Below are positions 15,559-28,459 of a DNA stretch of 64,000 bases, piece by piece. The notes beneath the pieces are model-generated. The model had not been told where the DNA came from. It ran no database searches and saw only the letters and a program-made list of their open reading frames with translations. This DNA comes from Massilia sp. UMI-21 (GTDB lineage Bacteria; Pseudomonadota; Gammaproteobacteria; Burkholderiales; Burkholderiaceae_D). The position numbers and the translations under genes are program-made. The stretch is taken from positions 186,001 through 250,000 of the forward strand of contig CP063848.1 in the NCBI GenBank assembly GCA_015277795.1. The letters are read 5' to 3'. The first letter of the stretch is position 1; each line of letters starts with the position of its first letter.

Positions 15559-16803
15559 ATGCAGCAAGTATTAGTCATTGGCGGCGGTGTCGTCGGCCTG
15601 ACCTCGGCCTGGTGGCTGGCGGAAGCCGGCTACCGTGTCCGCCTCCTTGAACGCGCGCCCGAGGTCGGCAGCGGCTCCAGCTACGGCAATGGCGGACAGC
15701 TCAGCTACCGCTACGTGTCGCCGCTGGCCGACGAAGGCGTGCCGCTGAAGGCCCTGCAATGGATGTTCCAGGACACCGGCCCCCTGCACTTCCGCCCCGA
15801 AGCCGACCTGCGCCAGTACCGCTGGCTGGCCAGCTTCCTCGCCCACTGCCGCGCCGACGTCAACCGCCGTACCACCGCCAAGCTGCTAGAACTGGGCGAG
15901 CTGTCGCGCCAGGGCATGAAGCAGCTCGAAATCACGATTCCTCCCGAGGAGTTCGCGTGGCGCGACGCCGGCAAGCTGGTGGTGTACCGCTCGCGCGACG
16001 TGTTCGAGAAAGCGGCCGGCAAGCCCGGCGCCGGCGAGATCTGGTCGGCCGCCGACTGCGCCGCGCGCGAGCCTTCGCTGGCTGCCGCCGAGCCCATGCT
16101 GGCCGGCGGCATCTACAACAGCGGCGAAGCGGTGGCCGACTGCCACGCCTTCTGCGTGGCGCTGGCCGAGCGCCTGCGTGCCCATCCGCGCTTCGACGGC
16201 TTCGTCCATGGCGAGGCGCGTCGCCTGCTGGCCCAGGACGGGCGCAGCGGCCGCATCACCGGTATCGAACTGGACACCGGCACCATCCAGGCCGACGGCT
16301 ACGTGCTGGCGGCCGGCATCCAGAGCCGCACCCTGGCGGACACGGTCGGCATTTCGCTGCCGCTGTATCCGCTCAAGGGCTACAGCCTGACGGCGCCGAT
16401 CCGCACCGACGACGTGGCGCCCGAGATCAGCGTCACCGACTTCGAAAGAAAAGTGCTGTATGCGCGCATCGGCGACAAGCTGCGCGTGGCCGCCATGGTC
16501 GACATGGTCGGCGAAGACCTGAGCCACACCCCGAAACGGGTCGAGGGCCTGACCCGGCAGGTGAAGGAAACCATGCCGCGCGCGGCCGACTACTCCAGGA
16601 TCTCGGTCTGGGCCGGCCTGCGTCCCGCCACCCCGAGCAGTGCCCCGATCATCGGCGCCACGCCCTACGCCAACCTGTGGCTGAACGTCGGCCATGGCCC
16701 GCTGGGCTTTACCTTCGCCTGCGGCAGCGCCAGCCTGCTGGCCGGCGCGATGCAGGGCGAGACACCGCCGTTCGCACTGGATGGCCTGACCCTGCGCGCC
16801 TGA
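15559..16803 (+). CDS. dadA: D-amino acid dehydrogenase
   Basis: FAD-dependent oxidase of 414 residues that deaminates D-amino acids, chiefly D-Ala to pyruvate, passing electrons to the respiratory chain at the inner membrane. The FAD-binding Rossmann motif is at the start (VLVIGGGVVGLTSAWWLAE), followed by GSGSSYGNGGQLSY. The C-terminal GLRPATPSSAPIIG and LNVGHGPLGFTFACGSA are typical of DadA. It is 109 bp downstream of the hydrolase gene. No alanine racemase gene (dadX) is next to it. In this neighbourhood it would consume D-Ala freed by DacB, VanX and related peptidases. Confidence 0.93.
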   Translation: MQQVLVIGGGVVGLTSAWWLAEAGYRVRLLERAPEVGSGSSYGNGGQLSYRYVSPLADEGVPLKALQWMFQDTGPLHFRPEADLRQYRWLASFLAHCRADVNRRTTAKLLELGELSRQGMKQLEITIPPEEFAWRDAGKLVVYRSRDVFEKAAGKPGAGEIWSAADCAAREPSLAAAEPMLAGGIYNSGEAVADCHAFCVALAERLRAHPRFDGFVHGEARRLLAQDGRSGRITGIELDTGTIQADGYVLAAGIQSRTLADTVGISLPLYPLKGYSLTAPIRTDDVAPEISVTDFERKVLYARIGDKLRVAAMVDMVGEDLSHTPKRVEGLTRQVKETMPRAADYSRISVWAGLRPATPSSAPIIGATPYANLWLNVGHGPLGFTFACGSASLLAGAMQGETPPFALDGLTLRA

Positions 16804-16839
16804 CCCGCCATCCCTGCCGGTCGTGCAAAATGGCGGATA

Positions 16840-17289
16840 ATGACGGCCATGTCCATCACGACCAAACCCGAAGCCTGCCCCTGCGGCGGGCCGTCGCTGG
16901 CCGCCTGCTGCGGTCCTTTCATCGAAAGCCGCGCCCTGCCGCCCACGGCCGAGGCCCTGATGCGCTCGCGCTATACCGCGTATACGCAGAAAAACGAGCC
17001 CTACCTGCGCGCGACCTGGCATCCCACGACGCGCCCGCGCGAACCCCTCATCGATGAGCAGGAAGCCATTCGCTGGCTCGGACTTGAGGTAAAATCTGCT
17101 TTACGTTTACGTCAACGTAAAGTAGATTTGCCGGACGATCCAGACAGCGATACCGTGGAATTCGTCGCCCGCTTCAAGCTGGGAGGACGGGCGCACCGGC
17201 TGCACGAAGTGAGCCGTTTCCTGCGCGAGCCCGACCCGGAGACGGGGGTGAAGCGCTGGTATTACCTGGACGGCAGTTTTCCAAAATAA
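16840..17289 (+). CDS. ychJ: YchJ-family SEC-C motif protein
   Basis: Protein of 149 residues of the YchJ/UPF0225 family. The N-terminal zinc-binding SEC-C-like motif is [16 protein letters not shown], followed by the family signature [11 protein letters not shown] and the C-terminal WYYLDG. Function is unknown; it has an NTF2-like fold in known structures. The region coding residues about 85-97 ([13 protein letters not shown]) is unusual: it contains a 38-bp near-perfect palindrome that may be an operator for the downstream leucine-degradation operon. An alternative ATG is three codons later (16849). mccB starts 25 bp after the stop. Confidence 0.9.
   Translation: MTAMSITTKPEACPCGGPSLAACCGPFIESRALPPTAEALMRSRYTAYTQKNEPYLRATWHPTTRPREPLIDEQEAIRWLGLEVKSALRLRQRKVDLPDDPDSDTVEFVARFKLGGRAHRLHEVSRFLREPDPETGVKRWYYLDGSFPK
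17092..17129. promoter_or_regulatory. 38-bp near-perfect palindrome inside ychJ, candidate LiuR-type operator
   Basis: Two 16-bp arms (15 of 16 pairing) flank a 6-bp centre TACGTC; the inner 9 bp of each arm, CTTTACGTT and AACGTAAAG, are perfect. The site is about 190 bp upstream of mccB. The TTTACGT...ACGTAAA pattern resembles, from memory, the motif described for LiuR (MerR family), activator or repressor of leucine degradation genes. The assignment needs a motif comparison; the palindrome itself is directly visible. Confidence 0.55.
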
Positions 17290-17314
17290 ATACAGTAGAG
17301 ACTTAGAGGACAGC

Positions 17315-18922
<1,608 letters not shown>

Positions 18923-18948
18923 CGGCAGGATGTAAAGGGAACTTGACA

Positions 18949-19734
18949 ATGGAATACCAGACTCTCACCGTTTCGATCGACGACAAGGTGGCCGCCGTCA
19001 CCCTGAACCGGCCCGACCTGCGCAATGCCTTCAACGAGCACGCCATCGCCGAACTGGCGCTGGCCTTCGACGAACTCGGGCGCAATGAACAGGTGCGCGC
19101 CATCGTGCTGGCGGCCAACGGCCCGGCCTTCTGCGCCGGCGCCGACCTGAACTGGATGAAGAAGATGGCCGGCTACTCGCACAGCGAGAACCAGCAGGAC
19201 GCCGCGCGCCTGGCCGACATGCTGCGCACCATCTACCTGTGCCCGAAGCCGACCGTGGCCAAGGTGCAGGGCGACTGCTACGCCGGCGGCATGGGCCTGG
19301 TGGCGGCCTGCGACATCGTGGTCGCCAGCGAGCTCGCGCACTTCTGCCTGTCCGAAGTGAAGCTGGGCCTGATTCCCGCCACCATTTCGCCCTACGTGAT
19401 CAAAGCCATGGGCGAGCAGGCCTCGCGCCGCTACTTCCTTACCGCCGAGCGCTTCGATGCCCGGGAGGCCCGCCGCATTGGCTTTGCCCACGAGGTCGTG
19501 CCGCTTGACGCGCTCGACGCCACCGTGGCCGGCATCGTGAAAGGCCTGGTGTCGAACAGCCCGAACGCCGTGGTACAAGCGAAAAAGCTGGTGCGCGAGG
19601 TCGTGGGCCAGCCGGTCGACGAGGCGCTGCTGGCGGATACCGCGAATCGCATCGCGGAAATCCGCGCTTCCCTGGAAGGCCGCGAAGGCGTCGCTTCCTT
19701 CCTCGAGAAGCGCAAGCCGGGCTGGCTGAACTGA
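18949..19734 (+). CDS. liuC: Methylglutaconyl-CoA hydratase (enoyl-CoA hydratase family)
   Basis: Crotonase-fold enzyme of 261 residues that hydrates 3-methylglutaconyl-CoA to HMG-CoA. The oxyanion-hole segments are AFCAGADLNWMKKM and GDCYAGGMGLVAACDIVVAS, and the family-specific FCLSEVKLGLIPATISPYV is typical of LiuC. The start at 18949 (MEYQTLTVSIDD) lies 26 bp after mccB; upstream in-frame sequence overlaps mccB and is not family-like. The next gene, bioA, starts 26 bp downstream, so it is very likely on the same transcript. Confidence 0.9.
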   Translation: MEYQTLTVSIDDKVAAVTLNRPDLRNAFNEHAIAELALAFDELGRNEQVRAIVLAANGPAFCAGADLNWMKKMAGYSHSENQQDAARLADMLRTIYLCPKPTVAKVQGDCYAGGMGLVAACDIVVASELAHFCLSEVKLGLIPATISPYVIKAMGEQASRRYFLTAERFDAREARRIGFAHEVVPLDALDATVAGIVKGLVSNSPNAVVQAKKLVREVVGQPVDEALLADTANRIAEIRASLEGREGVASFLEKRKPGWLN

Positions 19735-19760
19735 CTCGTACCTGACGTATTGGAATCATC

Positions 19761-21101
19761 TTGAAGCAGCACACCTCTTCCGACTGGATCGCACGCAGCC
19801 TGCGCAGCGTGTGGCACCCGTGCACCCAGATGCAGCACCACGAAGAGGTGCCGCTGATCGCGGTCAGCCGCGGCAAGGGTCCGTGGCTGTACGACCACGA
19901 AGGCCGCCGCTACCTGGACGGCATCAGCTCCTGGTGGGTGAACCTGTTCGGCCACGCGAACCCGCGCATCAACGCGGCCCTGAAGGACCAGCTGGACAAG
20001 CTGGAACACGCGATGCTGGCCGGCTTCACCCACGAACCGGTGATCGAACTATCGGAAAAGCTGGCCGCCCTCACCGGCCACCAGCTCGGCCACGCCTTCT
20101 ACGCCTCGGACGGCGCCTCGGCGGTCGAGATCGCCATGAAGATGAGCTTCCATGCCTGGCGCAATGCCGGCCACCCCCGCAAGCAGGAATTCGTCTGCCT
20201 GCAGGGCAGCTACCACGGCGAGACCATCGGCGCCCTGGCGGTCACCGACGTGCCGCTGTTCAAGGACGCCTATGGCCCGCTGCTGCGCGCCTCGCACGTG
20301 GTGCCGGCGCCGGATGCGCGCAATGCGCACGAGGGTGAATCGGCCCAGGACGTGGCCAGGCGTGCTATTTCAGCCGTGCGCACCCTGTTCGAGGAGCGCG
20401 GCGACAAGATCGCGGCCATCATCGTCGAACCGCTGGTGCAGTGCGCCACCGGCATGGCGATGTACGACCCGCTCTACCTGGAACTGCTGCGCGCGTTGTG
20501 CGACCAGCACCACGTGCACCTGATCGCCGACGAGATCGCGGTCGGCTGCGGCCGCACCGGCACCTTCTTCGCCTGCGAACAGGCGGCGATCTGGCCCGAC
20601 TTCCTGTGCCTGTCGAAAGGCATCAGCGGCGGCTACCTGCCGCTGTCGCTGGTGCTCACCGTCGATTCCATCTACCAGGCCTTCTACAGCGAAGACATCA
20701 CGCGCGGCTTCCTGCACTCGCACTCGTACACCGGCAACCCGCTGGCCTGCCGCGCGGCCCTGGCCACGCTCGCGATCTTCGAGGAAGACGACGTGCTGAA
20801 CCGCAACCGCGAGCTGGCCACCAAGCTGACCATCGCGCTGGCGCCGCTGGCCGAGCACGAGCGCGCCCGGCATTTCCGCCAGCGCGGCATGATCTTCGCC
20901 TTCGATGCGGTGGAGCCCGACGCGGCGCGCGCCGCGAGCTTCGCACGCCGCTTCTTCACCACCGCGGTGGAGAACGAACTGTTGCTGCGCCCGATCGGCC
21001 GCACCGTGTACCTGATGCCGCCCTACGTGCTGGACGACGAGGAGGTCGCCGGCCTGGCGGCGCGCACCCGCAAGGTCTTCGAATCGGTCATCGCGGGCTA
21101 G
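19761..21101 (+). CDS. bioA: Adenosylmethionine-8-amino-7-oxononanoate aminotransferase
   Basis: PLP class III aminotransferase of 446 residues that makes 7,8-diaminopelargonate in biotin synthesis. The first conserved residues ([18 protein letters not shown]) start four codons in, so translation must begin at the TTG at 19761; no ATG is available upstream of this block. [13 protein letters not shown], the PLP lysine in [13 protein letters not shown] and [14 protein letters not shown] are typical of BioA. A TTG start suggests weak initiation. It is the first of four biotin genes nested in the leucine operon. Confidence 0.95.
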   Translation: MKQHTSSDWIARSLRSVWHPCTQMQHHEEVPLIAVSRGKGPWLYDHEGRRYLDGISSWWVNLFGHANPRINAALKDQLDKLEHAMLAGFTHEPVIELSEKLAALTGHQLGHAFYASDGASAVEIAMKMSFHAWRNAGHPRKQEFVCLQGSYHGETIGALAVTDVPLFKDAYGPLLRASHVVPAPDARNAHEGESAQDVARRAISAVRTLFEERGDKIAAIIVEPLVQCATGMAMYDPLYLELLRALCDQHHVHLIADEIAVGCGRTGTFFACEQAAIWPDFLCLSKGISGGYLPLSLVLTVDSIYQAFYSEDITRGFLHSHSYTGNPLACRAALATLAIFEEDDVLNRNRELATKLTIALAPLAEHERARHFRQRGMIFAFDAVEPDAARAASFARRFFTTAVENELLLRPIGRTVYLMPPYVLDDEEVAGLAARTRKVFESVIAG

Positions 21102-21115
21102 GAACTGGACTAGAG

Positions 21116-22303
21116 ATGAACCTGATCGCAACGATCGACCGCAAGCTCGACGCCATCGCCGCGCAAAGCCTGACGCGCCGCCTGCGCGTGGCCGACAGCC
21201 CCTGCGCCCCGCGCCAGGTCGTGGACGGCCGCGCCATGCTGGGCTTCTGCAGCAACGATTACCTGGGCCTGGCGGCGCACCCGGCCGTGATCGCGGCGCT
21301 GCAGGAGGGCGCCGCACGCTATGGCGCCGGCAGCGGCGCATCGCACCTGGTCAGTGGCCACAGCCGCGCGCACGCGCTGCTCGAGGAGCGCTTCGGCGAG
21401 TGGCTGTCGCCCCATATCGACCAGGCACGCGCCCTGTACCTGTGCACCGGCTACATGGCCAACCTCGCGGTGCTCACTGCGCTGGGCCTGGACGCCGACG
21501 CGATGATCTTCTCGGAAGCGCTCAACCACGCCTCGCTGATCGACGGCGCGCGCCTGGCCAGGGCCGGCGTCACGGTTTATCCGCACGGCGACCTCGAGGC
21601 GCTGGAACAGCAGCTGCGCACCAGCACGGCCGGCACCAGGATCGTCGTCACCGACAGCGTCTTCAGCATGGACGGCAATCTTGCTCCGTTGCCGCAACTG
21701 CTGGCGCTGTGCGAGCGCTACGGCGCCTGGCTGGTGGTGGACGACGCCCACGGCTTCGGCGTGCTGGGCGAGCGTGGCCGGGGCGCGCTCGCGCATTTCG
21801 GGCTGTCGTCGTCGCAGCTGGTGTACATCGGCACCCTCGGCAAGGCGGCCGGCGTGGGCGGCGCCTTTGTTGCGGCGCATGCCAGCGTGATCGAACTGCT
21901 GGTGCAGCGTGCCCGCCCCTACATCTACACGACCGCCGCGCCGCCGGCGCTGGCCCATGCGCTGCAGGCCAGCCTTGCCATCATCGGCGGCGAAGAAGGC
22001 GCGCGGCGCCGTGCCCACCTGGCCGCGCTGGTCGACCACCTGCGGGACGCCCTGCGCCTGCAACGCTGGCAACTGCTGGCATCCAGCACCGCGATCCAGC
22101 CGATCGTCATCGGCAGCAACGAGGACGCGCTGCGCGCGGCCGCCGGCCTGCACGAGCAGGGCCTGTGGGTGCCGGCGATCCGTCCGCCGACCGTGGCGCC
22201 GGGCACGGCACGCCTGCGCGTGACCTTGTCGGCGGCGCACACTCACGATGAAGTCGCGCTGCTGGCACGCGCGCTGAACGAACTGGAAAGGGCCTGCGCA
22301 TGA
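21116..22303 (+). CDS. bioF: 8-amino-7-oxononanoate synthase
   Basis: PLP alpha-oxoamine synthase of 395 residues joining pimeloyl-ACP/CoA and alanine. The start at 21116 gives [23 protein letters not shown], a normal BioF N-terminus. Key segments are [38 protein letters not shown] and the PLP lysine in [14 protein letters not shown]. It lies 14 bp after bioA and its stop overlaps the bioD start (ATGA), indicating translational coupling. Confidence 0.95.
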   Translation: MNLIATIDRKLDAIAAQSLTRRLRVADSPCAPRQVVDGRAMLGFCSNDYLGLAAHPAVIAALQEGAARYGAGSGASHLVSGHSRAHALLEERFGEWLSPHIDQARALYLCTGYMANLAVLTALGLDADAMIFSEALNHASLIDGARLARAGVTVYPHGDLEALEQQLRTSTAGTRIVVTDSVFSMDGNLAPLPQLLALCERYGAWLVVDDAHGFGVLGERGRGALAHFGLSSSQLVYIGTLGKAAGVGGAFVAAHASVIELLVQRARPYIYTTAAPPALAHALQASLAIIGGEEGARRRAHLAALVDHLRDALRLQRWQLLASSTAIQPIVIGSNEDALRAAAGLHEQGLWVPAIRPPTVAPGTARLRVTLSAAHTHDEVALLARALNELERACA

Positions 22304-23142
22304 AGAACCTCAACGAACCGCGCCAGCCGCTGGCGCTGACGCCGGTGGTCACCGCGCCCGGCAGCGCCGGCGCCCCGGTCGCCGAGGCGGCACCGGCCGA
22401 GCCGCAACCGGAAGCGCTGCCGCTGGATGCCGTGCCCTCGCGTTTCAGCTGCTTCGTCACCGGCACCGACACCGAGATCGGCAAGACGCTCATCTCGGCC
22501 GCCATCCTGCACAAGCTGGCGGCCAGCGGCCGCCGTGCCTGCGGCATGAAGCCGGTCGCGGCCGGCGCCGAACTGCGTGACGGCGAACTGCACAACGAAG
22601 ACGCCGACATGCTGCGCGCGGCCGGCAACGTGCACCTGCCCAGCAGCATCACGACGCCTTTCATGCTGAAGGAACCGGCGGCGCCGCACATCGCCGCCGC
22701 GCTGGAAGGCGTGACCATCGAGCCGGTGCCGATCCTGGCGGCCTACACCGAAATCCATGCTGCCTCCGATGCGGTCGTGGTGGAAGGCGTGGGCGGATTC
22801 CGCGTGCCCTTCAACGACGATTTCGACAGCGCCGACCTGGCCGCACAACTCAACCTGCCGGTGATCCTGGTGGTGGGGCTGCGCCTAGGCTGCATCAGCC
22901 ACGCCCTCCTGACGGTGGAAGCCATCGTGGCGCGCGGCCTGGTGCTGGCCGGCTGGGTCGCCAACACGGTCGACCCTGACATGCGCTTCGGGCGCGAGAA
23001 CATCGACGCGCTGGAACAACGCATTCCGGCGCCGCTGCTGGGCCATGTGCCCCGCCTCGAACAGGCGACGGCAGAAGCCGCCGCAGAATACATCGACCTC
23101 GCGGGGCTGCCGGGCTGGCATTCGCCGCGTGTCCAGACTTAA
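22300..23142 (+). CDS. bioD: Dethiobiotin synthetase with N-terminal extension
   Basis: ATP-dependent ligase forming the ureido ring of dethiobiotin. The P-loop is [15 protein letters not shown] (K62), with MKPVAAGAE and [13 protein letters not shown] as further BioD motifs. At 280 residues it is about 50 longer than usual because of an Ala/Pro/Glu-rich leader (residues 1-45) before the first conserved residue. That leader starts exactly at the ATGA overlap with bioF, which supports the long form. The extension has no recognisable domain and could simply be tolerated. Confidence 0.94.
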   Translation: MKNLNEPRQPLALTPVVTAPGSAGAPVAEAAPAEPQPEALPLDAVPSRFSCFVTGTDTEIGKTLISAAILHKLAASGRRACGMKPVAAGAELRDGELHNEDADMLRAAGNVHLPSSITTPFMLKEPAAPHIAAALEGVTIEPVPILAAYTEIHAASDAVVVEGVGGFRVPFNDDFDSADLAAQLNLPVILVVGLRLGCISHALLTVEAIVARGLVLAGWVANTVDPDMRFGRENIDALEQRIPAPLLGHVPRLEQATAEAAAEYIDLAGLPGWHSPRVQT

Positions 23143-23153
23143 GGAAAACCAAG

Positions 23154-24185
23154 ATGTCCCAATCGAATACCGTTGCGTTGCACCGTCCCGTCGCCATCAA
23201 GCAGGCCGAGAATGCGACCTGGCCGCTGGCCGACGTACTGGCCCTGTTCGAACTGCCTTTCAATGAACTGATGCACCGTGCGCAAGAAGCGCACCGCGCC
23301 AACTTCCCGGACGGCGACGTCGAGCTGGCCACCCTGCTGTCGATCAAGACCGGCGGCTGCGAGGAAGACTGCGGCTACTGCCCGCAGGCGGCACGCTACG
23401 ACACCGGGGTCGAAGCCAAGAAGATCCTCGACCTCGATACCGTGCTGGATGCGGCGCGCCAGGCCAAGGCCAGCGGCGCCACCCGTTTCTGCATGGGCGC
23501 CGCCTGGCGCAGCCCGAAGGAGCGCGACATGGAAAAGGTCGAAACCATGGTGCGCGAAGTGAAGGCGCTCGGCATGGAAACCTGCGCCACCCTCGGCATG
23601 CTCGAGGAAGGCCAGGCCGAACAGCTCAAGAAGGCCGGGCTGGACTACTACAACCACAACATCGACACCGCGCCCGATTTTTATGACAACGTGATTTCGA
23701 CCCGCGAGTACCAGGACCGCCTGGATACGCTGGGCCGCGTGCGCAGCGCCGGCCTGAAGGTCTGCTGCGGCGGCATCGTGGGCATGGGCGAGACGCGCGC
23801 GCAGCGCGCCGGCCTGATCGCCCAGCTGGCCAACCTGAACCCGTATCCGGAATCGGTGCCGGTCAACCACCTGGTGCAGGTCGAAGGCACCCCGCTGCAC
23901 GGCGTCGAAAAACTCGACCCGATCGAATTCGTGCGCACCATCGCCGTGGCCCGCATCACCATGCCGCAGGCGCGCGTGCGCCTGTCGGCCGGCCGCCGCG
24001 AGCTGGGCGAAGCGGTGCAGGCGATGTGCTTCATGGCCGGCGCCAATTCCATCTTCTACGGCGACAAGCTGCTCACCACCGGCAACCCGGAAGCGGACGA
24101 CGACCGCGTGCTGCTCGAGAAGCTGGGCTTGAAGACGCGCGCCGCGACGCTCGATTCGGCGCCGAAGGCTGCCTGCGGCTGTTAA
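23154..24185 (+). CDS. bioB: Biotin synthase
   Basis: Radical-SAM enzyme that inserts sulfur into dethiobiotin. The cluster-binding motif C69-E-E-D-C73-G-Y-C76 is intact, and [21 protein letters not shown] and [11 protein letters not shown] (the arginine ligand region of the [2Fe-2S] cluster) are present. The length of 343 residues is typical. It lies 11 bp after bioD and 70 bp before mccA, whose product needs the biotin made here. Confidence 0.96.
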   Translation: MSQSNTVALHRPVAIKQAENATWPLADVLALFELPFNELMHRAQEAHRANFPDGDVELATLLSIKTGGCEEDCGYCPQAARYDTGVEAKKILDLDTVLDAARQAKASGATRFCMGAAWRSPKERDMEKVETMVREVKALGMETCATLGMLEEGQAEQLKKAGLDYYNHNIDTAPDFYDNVISTREYQDRLDTLGRVRSAGLKVCCGGIVGMGETRAQRAGLIAQLANLNPYPESVPVNHLVQVEGTPLHGVEKLDPIEFVRTIAVARITMPQARVRLSAGRRELGEAVQAMCFMAGANSIFYGDKLLTTGNPEADDDRVLLEKLGLKTRAATLDSAPKAACGC

Positions 24186-24255
24186 GCATGTGCGGCCGGG
24201 GAGACACGGCCGCGTTTGAACCCATTTGAACAACCAAGAAGCGAAAGACAAACGC

Positions 24256-26289
<2,034 letters not shown>

Positions 26290-26332
26290 CAAGGCGGCGT
26301 CACACCAACAAGACCAGAACGAAAGGGGAGAC

Positions 26333-27262
26333 ATGCGCATACTCCTGTACCGCGGAGACGGCGTGATCGAGCCATGGGCGCGCGAGTTCGCCGCCGCCAT
26401 GCCGCAGGTGGAGACCGTCGCGTGGAAAGAAGGCACGGCCCTGCCGCCGTGCGACTACGCGGTGGTGTGGAGCCCCGCGCCGGCCCTGCTCGACCAGCTT
26501 GCCCACGTCAGGGCGATCTTCCTGATGGGCGCCGGTGTCGATGCCCTGCTCAAGCTGGGCAGTGCGCTGCCGCCGGTGCCGATCGTGCGCCTGGGCGACG
26601 CCGGCATGGGCGTGCAGATGGCCGAATACGTCGCGCACGCGGTGCTGCGCTACTACCGCCACTTCGACGATTACGAACAGCAGGCCCGCCAAGGTGTCTG
26701 GGACCCGCTGCCGCTCACGCCCAAGGCCGACTTCGCGGTCGGGATCATGGGTCTCGGCAAGCTCGGCCTGCCGGTGGTCGAGGCGATGCGCCTGTTCGGC
26801 TTCCCGGTGCGCGGCTGGAGCCGCACGCCCAAGGATCTCCCCGGCGTCGAGTGCTTCCACGGCGCCGACGGGCTGGATTCCTTCCTGCGCGGCACCCGGG
26901 TGCTAGTCTGCATGCTGCCATTGACGCCCGATACGGCCAACCTGCTCGACCGCCACAACCTAGGCAAGCTCCAGCCGGGCGCTTATCTGATCAACGTGTC
27001 GCGCGGCGCCATCCTGGCCGAGCCCGACCTGATGACCCTGATCCGTTCCGGCCACATCGCCGGCGCCACGCTCGACGTGTTCCGCCACGAGCCGCTGCCG
27101 GCGCCGCACCCGTTCTGGAACGAGCCGCGCATCAGCATCACCCCGCATATCTCGGCGCTTACCGTGCGCCGCGACGCCGTGCTCCAGATTCTCGAGAAGA
27201 TCGCGAAGCTGGAGAGCGGCCAACCCGTCGACGACGTCGTCGACCGCGATCTAGGATACTGA
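26333..27262 (+). CDS. ghrA: Glyoxylate/hydroxypyruvate reductase A-like 2-hydroxyacid dehydrogenase
   Basis: D-isomer-specific 2-hydroxyacid dehydrogenase of 309 residues, GhrA branch. The NAD(P)-binding motif is GIMGLGKLGLPVVEAM followed by RGWSRTPKD, which has the Ser-Arg pair usual for NADPH. Catalytic-type residues occur in NVSRGAILAEPDL and in the C-terminal ITPHISALT. A GGGGAG ribosome site precedes the ATG. Position between mccA and mvaB (4 bp gap) makes it part of the leucine operon. Its role there is unclear; reduction of a 2-oxo acid is the family chemistry. Confidence 0.88.
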   Translation: MRILLYRGDGVIEPWAREFAAAMPQVETVAWKEGTALPPCDYAVVWSPAPALLDQLAHVRAIFLMGAGVDALLKLGSALPPVPIVRLGDAGMGVQMAEYVAHAVLRYYRHFDDYEQQARQGVWDPLPLTPKADFAVGIMGLGKLGLPVVEAMRLFGFPVRGWSRTPKDLPGVECFHGADGLDSFLRGTRVLVCMLPLTPDTANLLDRHNLGKLQPGAYLINVSRGAILAEPDLMTLIRSGHIAGATLDVFRHEPLPAPHPFWNEPRISITPHISALTVRRDAVLQILEKIAKLESGQPVDDVVDRDLGY

Positions 27263-27266
27263 AAGA

Positions 27267-28187
27267 ATGAACCAGCAACCCACGTTACCCGAGAAGGTCA
27301 GGATTGTCGAAGTGGGGCCGCGCGACGGCCTGCAGAACGAGAAGGAAGCCTTGTCCGCCGCCGTCAAGATCGAACTGGTGAACCGCCTCGCGCGCGCCGG
27401 CTTCGCCAACGTCGAGGCGGCGTCGTTCGTGTCGCCCAAGTGGGTGCCGCAGATGGCCACCAGCGCGGAGGTGATGGCCGGCATCGAACGCCTGCCCGGC
27501 ACGATCTACTCGGCGCTCACGCCGAACATGCAGGGCTTCGAGGCGGCGCTGGCCGCGAAAGCCGATGAAGTCGTGATCTTCGGCTCGGCCTCGGAAGCCT
27601 TCTCGCAAAAGAACATCAACTGCTCGATCGCCGAATCGATCGCGCGCTTCGAGCCGGTGGCGAAGGCGGCCAAGGCCAGCGGCCTGCGCCTGCGCGGCTC
27701 GATCAGCACGGCCTTCGGCTGTCCCTACCAGGGCGAGGTGCCCCTGGACGCGGTGGCCGACGTGGTGCGCCGCATGCGCGATCTCGGCTGCGACGAAATC
27801 GACATCGCCGACACCATCGGCGTGGCGACCGCCCGCAAGACCCAGGCCGTGATGCTGGCAGCAAGCCGGGAATTCCCGCTGCAACAGCTGTCCGGCCACT
27901 TCCACGACACCTATGGCCAGGCACTGGCCAACATCTACGCGGCGATGGAAGTCGGCGTGGCGATCTTCCATTCCTCGGTGTCGGGGCTGGGCGGCTGCCC
28001 CTACGCCAAGGGCGCGACCGGCAACGTCGCCACCGAGGACGTGCTCTACCTGATGAACGGGCTCGGCATCGAGACCGGCATCGATCTCGACCAGGTGGTA
28101 GATGCCGGGCAATTCATCTCGCAGCAACTCGGCCGCAAGGGCGCGAGCCGCGCGGGCAATGCCATCGCGGCCAAGCGCGCGGGCTGA
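27267..28187 (+). CDS. mvaB: Hydroxymethylglutaryl-CoA lyase
   Basis: DRE-TIM metallolyase of 306 residues, last step of leucine degradation, splitting HMG-CoA to acetyl-CoA and acetoacetate. The N-terminal VEVGPRDGLQNEKE holds the catalytic Arg-Asp pair. SGHFHDTYGQALANIYAA provides the metal ligands, and SVSGLGGCPYAKGATGNVATED contains the active-site cysteine loop. It ends the operon and is followed 44 bp later by a strong terminator. Confidence 0.95.
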   Translation: MNQQPTLPEKVRIVEVGPRDGLQNEKEALSAAVKIELVNRLARAGFANVEAASFVSPKWVPQMATSAEVMAGIERLPGTIYSALTPNMQGFEAALAAKADEVVIFGSASEAFSQKNINCSIAESIARFEPVAKAAKASGLRLRGSISTAFGCPYQGEVPLDAVADVVRRMRDLGCDEIDIADTIGVATARKTQAVMLAASREFPLQQLSGHFHDTYGQALANIYAAMEVGVAIFHSSVSGLGGCPYAKGATGNVATEDVLYLMNGLGIETGIDLDQVVDAGQFISQQLGRKGASRAGNAIAAKRAG

Positions 28188-28231
28188 ATCGCAGGGGGCG
28201 GCTCGCCCCCTGCGAAACGATGTCGGAAACG

Positions 28232-28266
28232 AAAAAAGCCGACAGTGTTCACTGTCGGCTTTTTTC
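28232..28266. terminator. Bidirectional intrinsic terminator between mvaB and tRNA-Pro
   Basis: A perfect 9-bp GC-rich stem (gccgacagt / actgtcggc, loop gttc) is flanked by six A on the left and six T on the right. It can therefore end both the plus-strand leucine/biotin operon and the minus-strand tRNA. Confidence 0.9.
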
Positions 28267-28273
28267 TTGAAGC

Positions 28274-28350
28274 TGGTCGGAGTACAAGGATTCGAACCTT
28301 GGACCCCCTGGTCCCAAACCAGGTGCGCTACCGGGCTGCGCTACACTCCG
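28274..28350 (-). tRNA. tRNA-Pro (anticodon TGG), CCA encoded
   Basis: A 77-nt cloverleaf on the minus strand. The acceptor arm CGGAGTG pairs with TACTCCG (one G-T pair), followed by discriminator A and an encoded CCA at 28274-28276. The anticodon stem CTGGT..ACCAG encloses loop TTTGGGA with anticodon TGG. The T arm carries GGTTCGAATCC. TGG reads CCA/CCG/CCU-type proline codons. It is a single isolated tRNA gene with its own promoter and terminator. Confidence 0.95.
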
Positions 28351-28359
28351 AAGACAAAG

Positions 28360-28388
28360 ATCATAGCGCGTTGCCGAGCCCAGGTCAA
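28360..28388 (-). promoter_or_regulatory. Sigma-70 promoter of tRNA-Pro
   Basis: Read on the minus strand: -35 TTGACC, 17-nt spacer, -10 TATGAT, with the -10 ending 9 bp before the mature tRNA 5' end. The match to consensus and the ideal spacing make this the clearest promoter in the window. Confidence 0.85.
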
Positions 28389-28459
28389 GGCTTAAGGACC
28401 AAATAAGCGGATCGCCGTATTCTCTGTCGCATTATTTCAAACATGGCCAAGCAGGCAAT

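Noticed and set aside
19735..19800. BirA operator upstream of bioA
   Set aside because: No TTGTAAACC-type inverted repeat was found in the 26-bp gap or the adjoining sequence.
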